Below, one piece after another: positions 52,366 through 62,166 of a DNA stretch of 64,000 nucleotides. Position 1 is the first letter of the stretch, and every line of letters begins with the position of its first letter. The translations under genes were made by a program, and so were the position numbers. The DNA comes from Medakamo hakoo. Its lineage: Eukaryota; Chlorophyta; Trebouxiophyceae; Coccomyxaceae. The notes under the pieces are model-generated. The model saw only the letters and a program-made list of their open reading frames with translations. It searched no databases and was not told where the DNA came from. The stretch is from assembly GCA_026636295.1 (NCBI GenBank), contig CP089454.1, positions 1,116,001 to 1,180,000 on the forward strand, written 5' to 3'.

Positions 52366-53247
52366 TCACCCCTTGAGCGCGGCCAGCCGCCTTTTCACCT
52401 CCTCCGGCAGCTCCTCCTCCTCCTCTTCTCCTCCTCCTCCTTCTTCAGCCGGTTCGGGCGCGGACCGCTTGCGGCTGGCCGGGGGAGGGGGTCCGGCGCC
52501 GGCGCCGTCGCCCGCGGCCTGCCCATCACCCCCACCACCGGCCGGGCCCGGCCCGACACCGCCGGCGGCGGCCCACGCACTCGTCCCGCCCCCGCCGCCG
52601 CCCTCGCCGTCGCCCTCCTCCTCATCCTCCAGCGGCGTGTTCCACCAGATGGGCCCGCCGAACCTGCCGTCGCCCGACGCGCAGCAGATGCACCCGGTCT
52701 GGACGTCGGGCTGGACGCGCTGGGCGGGCGCGCGCGACTTCATCGGGACGCTGGGGATGGAAAAAAAAGGTAGGGGATGGAAAAAAACAGGAGTGAGCGC
52801 ACCCGCGACGGACAGAGCCCGGCCGCGCTCCTCGCCGCAGCACGCGCCGCCCCGCCTCGCCTCCACACCACACAGCACTACTCACCGGCAGTGGCTGGTC
52901 GTCCCGAAGTTGTGGCCGCTGCGCTGGATGGCCAGCATGGAGCACAGGATCTCGTACCCGGGCTTGCGCCACTTGGAGATCAGGGCGCCGTCCGCCACCT
53001 TCTCGCGCACCAGCCAGTCGAACAGGCCCTTGTCCAGCGCTTTGCGGACGTACATGAGGTCGTGGATGAACCGGTTTTTCTCCCAGTGGATGCGGTGGAC
53101 GGCCCACGCGCTCTCCGCGCGGCGCTTGCCCTCGTGGTCGGCCGCGACCGCGTCGCGCATCTGGGCCTCGAAATCCTCGATGACCTCCTCGATCTGGGCG
53201 AAGGCGGGCGGGATCTTCTTGCCCTTGAGGCGGCGGCGGACGGACAT
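52366..53247 (-). CDS. BUD31/G10 splicing factor-like, extended
   Basis: Two exons, 53247-52886 and 52750-52366 (phase 2), give 248 residues. IEEVIEDFEAQMRDA, KRRAESAWAVHRIHWEKNRFIHDLMY, GLFDWLV, ISKWRKPGYEILCS, SGHNFGTT and CRVP follow BUD31 throughout, and CASGD marks the conserved end. BUD31 is a core part of the activated spliceosome. Two unusual points: several cysteines of the zinc cluster are gone (the usual CLRC reads CSML, TTCVC reads TTSHC, and the last cluster is shortened to TGCICC), and about 95 extra residues, acidic and Gly/Pro-rich with a KRKSAPE-like patch, follow CASGD where the family normally stops near 145 residues. Confidence 0.9.
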
Positions 53248-53674
53248 GGCTGCCGGGCGTGGGGGGTGGGGTGGGGTGACGGGGCGGGGGGCGGGTGAAG
53301 GCAATGCGACGAGGCGGCTGGCGGGCGGACGAAACACAGCAGGCCGCCCGCGCGCGAGCTGCTTCCTCAGCCCACGCACCTGCGGGCTGAGAGGCAGAGG
53401 GCCTGCAGTGATGCAGCTGGCGGGTGTGTTGGGCGAGAGAGTGGGTGGTCGGTCGGGCGCCGCGGCTCCTCTCTGTTTCCGTCCGCCGTGACGGCGGGCA
53501 AAGCGCGAGTGTCTGCGGAAGCAGCGAGCCCTGCGAAGCGCGCGCGGGGGAGACGCGCGTTCGCGTGCAGGCAGGCGCGCGCGCATTTGGGCCGCCGCCC
53601 CGCCACGCCGTCCCGCGTCGCCAGCGCTCGCGACCCATCTGCGAGGGCGCGCCAGGCCTCTCTGTCAACCAAGC
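53248..53674. other. divergent region between BUD31-like and helical protein genes
   Basis: 427 bp serving both start codons. GC-rich with a CTGCAG-containing stretch near 53405. No coding frame is supported. Confidence 0.45.
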
Positions 53675-55783
53675 ATGGCAACGCCGCCGCCCCACTCCCC
53701 GCTTCCCGCCCTCGTGGCGGCCGCCTCGCCCGGCGCGGCACCGGCGGCGCTCACCCGCGCCGCGGCCGCCACCCAGTCCCACATGGACGCCGGCCGGTGC
53801 GCCCGCGGCGATGTGGTGCGCGCGGTGCTCGATATGCAGCCTCCCGCATCCACGCAAGCCATGTGGGCCCTCCACGCCTCCCGCCTCGTCCTGCTGGACG
53901 AGTTTGTGGGGAGCGAGGCCGGGCGCGGTGCGCTCGTGGCGCGGCTGTCGACGGCGGACGGCGCGGCCGCCTCCTGGTCCCGGCTCGCTGCGTGGGTGGT
54001 GGAAGCGGCGCACGCGCCGGCAGCGGGGCCGCGCGGGCCCCGGACCGCGGCCGCGGCGGCGCGGGTGCTGGATCGGTTGCCGGCCGCGGCCGCGGCGGCC
54101 GTCGCGGCCGCGGCAGCCCGCACCGCCGCGCCCGCCTCCGCCGCCGCGGGCTTTGCCCGGGCCGTCGCACGCCGGGCAGTGAGCGCGCGCGACGGCGCCG
54201 GCCTGGCGGCCATCGCCGCCTCGGGCGCGCTGACGCCCGCCGACGCGGCGGGCGTGCTTGAGGTGGCGGTGCTGGGCGGGGATGATGGGCGCCTCGCCCC
54301 TGCCGCGGCGCCCCTGGCCCGGGCGGCGGACAGCGAGGCGGCGGTGACGGCCGCCTGCCGCGCGGGCGCGGCCGCTTTGATGGCGGGCGACGACGTGCGC
54401 CTGCAAACCGCGGCGCGCGCGGCCGCGGGCGCGCTGGCGGGCGGTGCGGCTGCGCCGGCGCTGCACGCCGCGTGGGCCGCGGCCGCCCGGCCGTGTGCGT
54501 CTGTCACAGCCCCGGGCGCACCGCTAGCCCCCGCCCGCGCCCTGGAATTGTCCGACCGGCTGGCGCGCGCGCGCCAAGCCTTGGTCGCGGCCACGGTCGA
54601 GGCCGAGGACGGCGACGACTGGTGGGGGTGGGGCGGCGGATGCCTGGAGCCGGGCCCCCCTCCTCCACCCCTGGCCGCGTCCGCCGCCGCCCGCCTGACG
54701 CACGCAGCCGGTGTCGGAGACGGTCCCGGCGCGCGAGGCGCGGCGGCCCTGCTGGTGGCGGCACTGGACGCGGGCGGAGACGACGACGACGACGACGATC
54801 CCAGCTGCAGTGGTGGTGGTGGTGAGGGAGAAGGACGACCGGCGGCCGTGCGTCCGTCCGCCGTCGTCGCGGCCGTCGACGCGGCCGTGGCCGCGGCGGC
54901 CGTGTGCCTGGACACAGCCGCTGGCGAAGCCGCGCCCCCGCCCGCCTGGCTGCGCCCCCTGGTGCGGGCCGCGCGCGCGGCGGGCGCGGCGACCGCCGAC
55001 GCGCGCGCGGCGTCCGCACTGCTCGAAGAGGGCGGCGGCCGCCGGAGCGGCGCGGCCGCCTGGTGGGCGTGCTGCTTGGGCGGCGACGTCCCCGCCCTGG
55101 CCCCCGGCCGCCTGCTCGTGCGCCCCGGCGTCCCCGTCGCGGCGTCGGCCCAGCGGGGGCTGGACGCGGTCGTCGCGCTGGCCGAGGCGGCGGCGCGGCG
55201 GGCGGGCGCCGCGCCCGCCGCCTTCCCTCCGGCCCTCACACCCGTCCTGGCCTGGGGCGCGGCGCCGACCGGCTTGGTCGGCAACCGCCTGCCGGCGCCG
55301 GCAGTCGCTGCAGCCGCGGCGGCGCTGGCCAAAGTGGACCGCCCAGGCGACGCCGCGCCCACCCCCATCATCCCAGCCATCCTGGACGCGGCGGCGCGCG
55401 CCGAACAGGCGGTCGTCGCGGGCAAGGCCCCGACGGCGGCCGCGGCGGTGGCGGCGCTGGAAGGCGGGCAGGCCACCGCGTCGGCCGCGGGCCTGGCCGC
55501 GGCTGCCGTCGCGAGCGCTGTGGCCGCGGGCGTCGCGCGCGCGCTGCGCCAAAACACGCGTGCCGACAGCACTGCTGGCCCGTCCGCGACGGCGGCCGCG
55601 CCCAGCGTCGACTACCTTTTGGTGAGCGGGCTGGGCGGGCCTGGGCGAGGCAGCGTGGCGGGGGCGGCGGCCACGCTGGCTGGCTGGGTGCGTGGGGAGG
55701 GCGCGTCCGCTGCCTGGCCGCGTCCAGAGACAGACCTGGCCGCGGCCGGGGTGTGCGTCGTGTGGGGGCGGGGGTGGGGGTGA
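53675..55783 (+). CDS. large alanine-rich helical protein, unknown
   Basis: Intronless, 702 residues. I do not recognise it. The sequence is almost all helix-forming, with repeating pairs of hydrophobic helices and short turns, suggesting an alpha-solenoid (ARM/HEAT-like). Fixed points are SRLVLLDEFVGSEAGR near 70, LSDRLARARQALVAATVEAEDG with a Trp-rich DDWWGWGGG at about 310, a poly-Asp/Ser acidic loop near 370, and LPAPAVAAAAAALAKVDRPGD near 545. There is no signal peptide. Clean length, a start in good context and tidy spacing support a real gene. Confidence 0.6.
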   Translation: MATPPPHSPLPALVAAASPGAAPAALTRAAAATQSHMDAGRCARGDVVRAVLDMQPPASTQAMWALHASRLVLLDEFVGSEAGRGALVARLSTADGAAASWSRLAAWVVEAAHAPAAGPRGPRTAAAAARVLDRLPAAAAAAVAAAAARTAAPASAAAGFARAVARRAVSARDGAGLAAIAASGALTPADAAGVLEVAVLGGDDGRLAPAAAPLARAADSEAAVTAACRAGAAALMAGDDVRLQTAARAAAGALAGGAAAPALHAAWAAAARPCASVTAPGAPLAPARALELSDRLARARQALVAATVEAEDGDDWWGWGGGCLEPGPPPPPLAASAAARLTHAAGVGDGPGARGAAALLVAALDAGGDDDDDDDPSCSGGGGEGEGRPAAVRPSAVVAAVDAAVAAAAVCLDTAAGEAAPPPAWLRPLVRAARAAGAATADARAASALLEEGGGRRSGAAAWWACCLGGDVPALAPGRLLVRPGVPVAASAQRGLDAVVALAEAAARRAGAAPAAFPPALTPVLAWGAAPTGLVGNRLPAPAVAAAAAALAKVDRPGDAAPTPIIPAILDAAARAEQAVVAGKAPTAAAAVAALEGGQATASAAGLAAAAVASAVAAGVARALRQNTRADSTAGPSATAAAPSVDYLLVSGLGGPGRGSVAGAAATLAGWVRGEGASAAWPRPETDLAAAGVCVVWGRGWG

Positions 55784-56424
55784 TGGTGAGGGCGGTAGAG
55801 GCGGGGCTGGCTCGTGGCTAGAATGGATGTTAGAGGAGGAGTGTGCGGTGTTGTGTGCCGTCACAACAGCGAGTGGGTGGAGAGGCCCCCATCTTCACTC
55901 GCCCCTTTGTTTGTTGTGGCCAAGAAAAACCAACACCGCTTGGGTGCGCGCTGGAACACACACACCTTACATCCTCACACCCTTTCCCTGACACTCCAAC
56001 CCGGAGCTGCTGCTTCATTCTAGGTGAGCAGACTCGGGTCTACTCTGCGGGTGGGCGTGGGTGGGGAGGGAGGCGTGGCAAGCCTGCGCGCGGGGCGGAG
56101 TTGGCGCCCGCTATTTTCGGCCACGCAGGCGTCGCGCTCGCCGATGCGCTCTGCGCGCCGCCCCGTGCGCCCGCCGCATCGCGGCGCTCCTTCCCATCCT
56201 CCCGCCCCCTGATGCCTTATTCACGGCGTCGCAGCCCACTCGCGGGGAGTGGGAGCGCGGCTGCATGGCGGAGGTGGGCGGGAGGCGGGCGCGCGTGCGC
56301 GCGCGCGTGTGTGACCGGATGCGTCGGGAGACGGCGGTCGGGAGACGGCGGTCCCCTCGACCTCCACTCTTACCCGTCCCTCACAAAACACACACACGCA
56401 CACACCCACACACGCCCAGCAACC
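55784..56424. other. intergenic between helical protein and proline-rich protein
   Basis: 641 bp between two rightward genes. The first third is AT-richer than its surroundings and presumably the 3' UTR of the helical protein. CA repeats (about 56385-56410) sit in the leader of the next gene. No gene seen. Confidence 0.45.
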
Positions 56425-57780
56425 ATGTGCCGCCCGCCCCTCCACACCGCTCACCGGGCCTTTGCCCTTGTGGCCTGGCTGCTGTCGTCCTCGTGCCTGG
56501 GCCTGGCCGCCGCCCGCGGCGGCGCGGGCGTGCCCAGCTTTGGTGGCGGTGGTGGCGCCGCTGCCCTGTCCAGCAGCGGCTCCGCCGCCGCCGCGCCCGC
56601 CCCTTCGCCCGCCTACCCGACCCGCCGCGCCCTGCGCGGCCTGGCCTCCCCTAGCCTGGGCCCGTCCCTGGAAGGCGGGGAGCTGGTGCTGGAGGGTGGG
56701 GCGGGGCCGCCGCCGGCGCCCAAGCCGGCGGCCCCGCCCGCGCCCGCGCCCACGCCCGACCCTGCCGCCACTGCCGTCCCCGTCGTCGTGTTGGCCAACG
56801 CGACGGAAGTGGAGGCCTTGGAACGGGCGGGCGTGCTGGTGCCTGTGGACGTCAATGGAGCGCCGGTGTCCGACCCGAGCGTGGCCGTGGCGGCCGTGCC
56901 GGCCCCGCCGTCGTCACGGCGCCGGCTGGCCCAACACGCGCTGGCCGCCGCCCCCCCTCCTCCCCCACCGCCGCCGCCGCCAACCGCCCGTCACGCCCGC
57001 CGCCGCCTGTTCGACCTCATCCAAAAGTCGCTCGGCTCCGACCTGGGTGGCGGTAGCATGCTGTTGAAGGGCGCGCCGCCGCCGCCGCCGCCAGCTGCGC
57101 CGGCGGACGCTGCCGCGTCGGCGCCGCCCGGGTTGGAAGGCGGCGCGGCCGGGCCGGACGGCCCGCTCGCCGACCTGGCGGCCGGCGGCGCGGGCGTCGT
57201 GTCCACCTCGTCCACGGCGGACGGCGCCGGGCCGACGGCCGCGGCTGCTGCTGCGCCGCCGCCGCCGCCGCCGCCTGAGCTGGTGTCCGTGTCGGCCGGT
57301 GGGTCCCAGGGCGCCGGGCGGGGCGACGACGCGGCGTCGGGCGAGCAGCTGCCGCCGCCGCCGCCGCCGGGGCCCGACCCCATGTCGGGCGTCTTGCCGC
57401 CGCCGTCGGACCCGGCCCCACCCGAAATCCCGACGCCCCAAAACCCGGTGGCCGTCACGCTGGACAATGGCAGCGACCTGACGCCCCAACCGACGCCCGT
57501 GCCCGCGACGGTCATGTTTTCGGGTGCGGGCGAGCCGCCCCTGCAAGCGGCCGAGGACGGTGCAGACGCCGTCGCGCCGCCGCCAACCAAGATGGCCGCC
57601 ATCTCGATCGCCGCCGAGAAGGCGGGCATCAAACTCACCGACGTCGACAAGCTGCCGCCCGCGAAAATTCCTTGGTACGCGGGCTGGGCGGCCGCCCTGG
57701 CCGCCACGGCGGCGGTGCCGGCCGGCGTGGCCGTGCACCGCTTTTTCGAAGCACGCCAGGCCGCCTCGGCTGAGAAGCGC

Positions 57781-57816
<36 letters not shown>

Positions 57817-57987
57817 TCTGCGCCGGCCAACCGCCGCGTGCGCTGGGCCGACTGCGAGGCCGCGTACGACAAAGCCTGGACGCCCGGGCGGTGGCCGTCC
57901 ATCCCGGAAGGAGACGAGGAGGGCGAGGACGAGGACGAGAGCGAGGCGTGCAAGGCTGTGCGCACCGCGTTTGCGGCCATGGTGTGA
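56425..57987 (+). CDS. proline-rich single-pass surface protein, unknown
   Basis: Intronless, 520 residues. A signal peptide (LVAWLLSSSCLGLAAA) is followed by a long outer region of Pro, Ala, Gly and Ser with many Pro runs, resembling hydroxyproline-rich wall glycoproteins. Two RRR-type sites (SSRRRLAQHAL and RHARRRLFDL) look like possible processing points. A hydrophobic helix near 415-435 (PWYAGWAAALAATAAVPAGVAV) probably crosses the membrane. The inner tail is Ala-rich then acidic (EGDEEGEDEDESEA). N-glycosylation sequons NAT and NGS occur. I assign no family; it may be a wall- or matrix-linked receptor or anchor. Confidence 0.68.
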
Positions 57988-58183
57988 GGGGAGGCGAGGG
58001 CGGGAGCGTGGCGTGGGGTGGTGGGGAGCGGGAGAGAGGGAGAGAGGGAGTGCGAGCGGTGACGGGAGTGGAAGAGAGACGCACGCGCGCGCGCGCCGCC
58101 CCCTTCGGGCGCGCCAAGGCCCCCGGTTGCAACGACAAAAAAAGAAAGATCACGCGATGCCTACAAAAAGAAACAACAGCCCA

Positions 58184-59991
58184 TCACCTCTCTTCTTGCG
58201 CGGCGGCCGGTCCCGCGCCTGCCTCTGCCCGCCCCTCCCCGACGACGCCCGCCTTCCACTGGGCCCGGTGCATGGCCGCGCGCCGACAAATCTGGCACTG
58301 CGTGTGTTCCATCGAACCGCGGGCGACGAGGCGGCGGAAGGCGGGCGACCACCCGCCCGGCGGCAGCGCGCGCCAGGCGTGGTGCTCCGCGTACGCGGCC
58401 GGGTCGGCGTTGAGGCGGACGAGCTCGGCCGCGAGGGCTTCGGGCGTGCCGCCCAGCGCTCGGTAGTCGATGACGGCGGACGGCGCGGGGATGAAGGCGG
58501 CGATGTCGGCGGCGCCCAGGTAGATGGGGGTGCAGCTGGTGGGGGTGGGTGGGTGGGGTGGGTTGGTGGGGTGGGGCGGCAACCGCGCGTGAGAGGCGGG
58601 TGGGGTGCGGGCGGCAACCGCGCGTGAGAGGCGGACTGGGGGGCACCGGCCCCGAAAAGAGGTGGTGGATGGATGGGGGGATGGCCGGGGTTGGGGTTGG
58701 GGCAGGACTGGGCCGACGACCGACCCACCCCGCCCGCCCGCGGCGGCCTCACCCACGCTCTCTGGCGCGACGGCCGCGCTTCCATGAGGCCAGCCCGGTC
58801 GAGCTGCCGGGCGTGGGCGCGGCCCAGGGCCGTGAGGCTGCTGCCAAGGAAGGAAAAAAACTGCCACCACCAAAAAAAAAAGGTAAAGCTCACCCGGCCG
58901 CCAGCGCGTTGTACACTTTTTCGCTGACATAGTCCGGCGCGACGGAGTTTTCGATGGCGATGCAGAACCGGTACGTGCGCAGCAGGTCCCCGGCGGCCAT
59001 GCGGGCAAAGCCGGCGGCCGCGTCAGAGGTGCGGCGGCACGCGCCCAGGCCGTCGACGGTCAGGGACAAGGTGGCATTGTCGCCCGGGTTGAAGATTTCC
59101 ATGAGGCGGCCGGCGATGGCGTCCCGGCCGGACGGCGCGCCGCAGTTGGAGGACAAGTACGCCACCGCCGCCTTCTTGGCTGCAAAGGGCAGGGGCGGCC
59201 GGGCCTCCCACGCCGCCTTGTACCCCGGGCTCCAGTACGCCGCCTGGACGTGCGCGCTCCGCCGGTATGTCGCGTCGATGCCAAAGTGGTCCATAAAATC
59301 CGGGTCGTCCATGGCCGGGTAGTAGGCCGCCGACTCCATGGTCAGGCCGACGGCCAGCTGGTGGGGGCGGGCGGTGAAGGAGGACCCGTCGGCAAAGGGC
59401 CCTTGGCGGGACGTGGTGGGGAGGTGGTACCTGGAGTGTGGTGTGTGTGTGTGTGTGTGGAGGGTGGGGGGCGGGGTGGGCAAGCGGCCGACCGCGTTTT
59501 GAGCGCACGCCGCTGCACCGAAAAACAGGCGGTGCAACACACACGCCCACAACTCACCACAACGCGTCCGCGTCGTCCGCGCCGTTTGTGTCCTGAGAGT
59601 AGACGCACGTCAAGTTCCACGCGCCGGGCGTGCCGGGCGCCGCGCCCCGCACGGGCCCGCACGGCACGGTCGCCGCGTACTGCCCGAAAAAGTGGGACGT
59701 CATCAGCACGATGGAGACGGACTGGTCCACCGGGGCCGAGGTCGCCCAGGGCTCGGCGCTGCCGTAGTCGCGCATCCAGGCCAGGCGGTCGGACGTGGAG
59801 GCGGCGGCGGCGGCGGCGGTCGCGGTGGTGGTGCGCGCCAGGGCGGCGGACGAACGAGCGGCCGATGCGCCCGGTTTCGGAGGCGAGCGCACGGCGGCGG
59901 TGGACGGGGTGCCGTCCACCGGCGGCGGGATGGACCGGCCGGACGTCAGGCCTGTTGTGGCCAGCAGGCAGAGGAAGGGGAGGGGCCGCAT
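58184..59991 (-). CDS. alpha-1,3-fucosyltransferase, GT10 family
   Basis: Three exons: 59991-59558, 59430-58894 and 58535-58184 (both junctions phase 2), 440 residues. A short hydrophobic N-terminus (MRPLPFLCLLATTGLTSG) fits a signal or anchor. Exon 2 contains the donor-binding half: AAVAYLSSNCGAPSGRDA, FCIAIENSVAPDYVSEKVYNAL, which continues in exon 3 as AAGCTPIYLGAADIAAFIP, the GDP-fucose-binding signature of GT10. The C-terminal CQICR segment fits the disulphide-rich end of plant-type members. It adds fucose to N-acetylglucosamine in glycans in the Golgi. GT92 lies 200 nt upstream on the same strand. Confidence 0.9.
58576..58634. repeat. 24-bp direct repeat in GT10 intron 2
   Basis: A 24-bp unit beginning GCGGCAACCGCGCG and ending GAGAGGCGG occurs exactly at 58576-58599 and 58611-58634, a 35-bp period, within the intron between exons 2 and 3 of the fucosyltransferase. 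Confidence 0.9.
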
Positions 59992-60191
59992 GGCGGCAGC
60001 GGCGAGGAGAGGGGTGTCGCGCTCTCGCTGCGGCGCTGCGGCTGTCGTGTTTGAGCGCGTGTGCGCGCTCGCGGCCAAAAATTGTCAACCCAGGTTGTTT
60101 TTCCTCGCCGCCCTCTCTCTACGCCTTGCAACAACAGCAACACTGACCGCGCTCCTCCCTCTCCACCCCCTCCCCTCACTTCACGACACAC

Positions 60192-62021
60192 TCACAGCCC
60201 GGCACACGCGGCCGCGGCCACCTCCACCACCCGGTCCCGCAGGCCGGTCACCACAAAGCGCGCGGGCCAGGCCGCGTCCTCGACGGCGAACATGGCCGGG
60301 ACGGGGACCTGCAGGCCCCCGCCCGGCGCCGACGCGTTGGCGCCCGGGCGCACGGGCCGGGGTGCGGTCGGGTGCCCCGCCACCCCGTCTTTCATGATGA
60401 AGTAGTGGTTGTGCCACGCGGACCCGTCGGCAAACGTGGCCTCCTTGCCCGCGCCGTGCAGGACGTAGTGCGCTTCCACGGCCAGCGTCGACGCCGGGAC
60501 GGCGACGAATTTGGCGCGGTCCCTGTCGACTTTGGCCGCGCGGTACGGCAGGCGGTCGATCATCGGTTCGGCGCAGGGCGACGGCGCGAGCGGCGGGTGG
60601 GAGCGCAGGGCGGGGACGGCCGCCGCCGCGAGCACCGTGTCGTTGACTTGGGGCGGGCTGTCGCGCTCGCCCTGCGGCCGCAGCTGCGACCGCGTGGGCC
60701 CATCCCCCAGCATGGACCGCCACCGGCAGGGGAAGGACACGGAGTGGGTGGACGCGTAGACGGGCGACGCCATCCACGCGCCGATGGCGCGGGTCAGCGC
60801 ACCGGCGTCGGACGCGGGGGCGGGCGGCTCGCCGCCCTGCTGCGCCGCCGCCGCCAGGTCCGCGTCGGGCACGCCCGCCCACCCGGCCGCCTCCACAAAC
60901 TCGTCGGTGTCCAGAAACAGCGCGTGGCGGTGGCGCCCCCGCACCCGGTTCAGGCAGTCGTTGTGCAGGGCGGGCTGGTTGAAGTACCAGGCGTCGGACG
61001 CCCAGGGCGACGACCGCCCGCCGACGGGCGACCAGTCGATGACGGTCGCGACGCCACGCGCCGCGTAGTGCGCCAGCACCGCGTGCACGGGGTTCTTGGC
61101 CGGCTGCCACGCCTCGTCGACGACGTACGCGTAGACGGTGTCCACGCCCGCGGCCAGGTGGTGCTCAAACCAGGAAATCAAGCCGGCGGCGGACGAGCCG
61201 TAGAGCGGGCCCACGCACGCGGCCAGGCGTTCGTACGGCGGCGACGGCGCCGGCGGGGGCAGGGCGCCTGGGTGCGGCCGGCCCTGCCCGCCGCCGCCGC
61301 CGCCTGGCACCGGGATGCCGTCGTCCGACCCGTCGTCCACCGCAAAGGCGGCGCCCAGCCCGGGCGGCGGCGGCGCCTCGTCCAGCGGCGCTGGGAAGGG
61401 CAGCGCCCCGTCACAGGCGAGCTCCGTGCCGGGCACCGCGTCGCCGAGCGGCGTCGCGCCGACCGTCGCGGCGTGGCCGCGGTCGAAGCCGACCTGGCGC
61501 AGGACGGCCGCCTCGGCCGCGTCGACCAGGCGGACGGACCCGCCGCGGCCGTGCAGCGCGCCCAGCACGCGCTCATCCAGCTTGCACCAGTGGAAGGCGG
61601 CCATCATGGCTTTGCCGTGCGAGTTGATGTGGGGCAGCGAGAGCGCGGGCGTGACCAGGGCGGGCGGGGGCAGGACCACGCCGTTGGCGCCGCCCGGCGC
61701 GTCGGGCGTGATGGAGCAGAACAGGTCCGCCTTCCTCACCCATTTGTCCAGGGCACTGGGCCGCACGCTGATGATGGGCAGCAGGGCCGGCGCCAGGCCG
61801 AAGCCCGGGTCTGGGAAGGGCGCGTACGCGGCGAGCAGCGCAACGTCGGGCGGCGAATTGGTGGCGCTCGCGTTCTTGGACTTGCACAGGGCGGCCGGCG
61901 CGACGCGGGTGGGCGGGGGTGGCGAGGCAGCGGCCGCGGCAGACGCGGCCGCCACCAGCAGGGAGAGGGCTGCCGCCGCGGGCAGGAGGGCAGCGGGCGG
62001 CCGCCTCCGCCGGGCGTCCAT
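60192..62021 (-). CDS. glycosyltransferase family 92 (DUF23) protein
   Basis: Intronless, 609 residues. A hydrophobic stretch after a basic start (AAAALSLLVAAASAAAA) is a type II signal anchor. The catalytic domain has LAACVGPLYG, GLISWFEHHLAAGVDTVYAYV, VIDWSPV, LHNDCLNRVRGRHRHALFLDTDEFVE with the DxD-like motif, and the late FADGSAWHNHYFIMKDG with the family His. GT92 enzymes are galactosyl- or related transferases acting in the Golgi; plant members make pectic galactan. The linker of about 90 residues around residue 220 is Pro/Gly-rich. It is divergent from the trypsin-like protease over 145 bp. Confidence 0.88.
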   Translation of the reverse strand: MDARRRRPPAALLPAAAALSLLVAAASAAAAASPPPPTRVAPAALCKSKNASATNSPPDVALLAAYAPFPDPGFGLAPALLPIISVRPSALDKWVRKADLFCSITPDAPGGANGVVLPPPALVTPALSLPHINSHGKAMMAAFHWCKLDERVLGALHGRGGSVRLVDAAEAAVLRQVGFDRGHAATVGATPLGDAVPGTELACDGALPFPAPLDEAPPPPGLGAAFAVDDGSDDGIPVPGGGGGGQGRPHPGALPPPAPSPPYERLAACVGPLYGSSAAGLISWFEHHLAAGVDTVYAYVVDEAWQPAKNPVHAVLAHYAARGVATVIDWSPVGGRSSPWASDAWYFNQPALHNDCLNRVRGRHRHALFLDTDEFVEAAGWAGVPDADLAAAAQQGGEPPAPASDAGALTRAIGAWMASPVYASTHSVSFPCRWRSMLGDGPTRSQLRPQGERDSPPQVNDTVLAAAAVPALRSHPPLAPSPCAEPMIDRLPYRAAKVDRDRAKFVAVPASTLAVEAHYVLHGAGKEATFADGSAWHNHYFIMKDGVAGHPTAPRPVRPGANASAPGGGLQVPVPAMFAVEDAAWPARFVVTGLRDRVVEVAAAACAGL

Positions 62022-62166
62022 CTTGTTTCAATTTTTTTTTGAAGACGGGTGAGCGAGCGCCCGGAGGGGCGACCCTCACTCGTTCTTCTCTGCGCGTGTT
62101 TGGCAGAGAGGCGCGACTCCTTTTTCCCCCCAGTGCCACACTCCTCCTCCTCCCTTCCCCCTCACC
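62022..62166. promoter_or_regulatory. 145-bp bidirectional promoter region
   Basis: The start codons of GT92 (minus) and the protease (plus) are only 145 bp apart, so both promoters and leaders must overlap here. A T-run lies next to the GT92 ATG and a pyrimidine tract next to the protease ATG. Confidence 0.5.
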
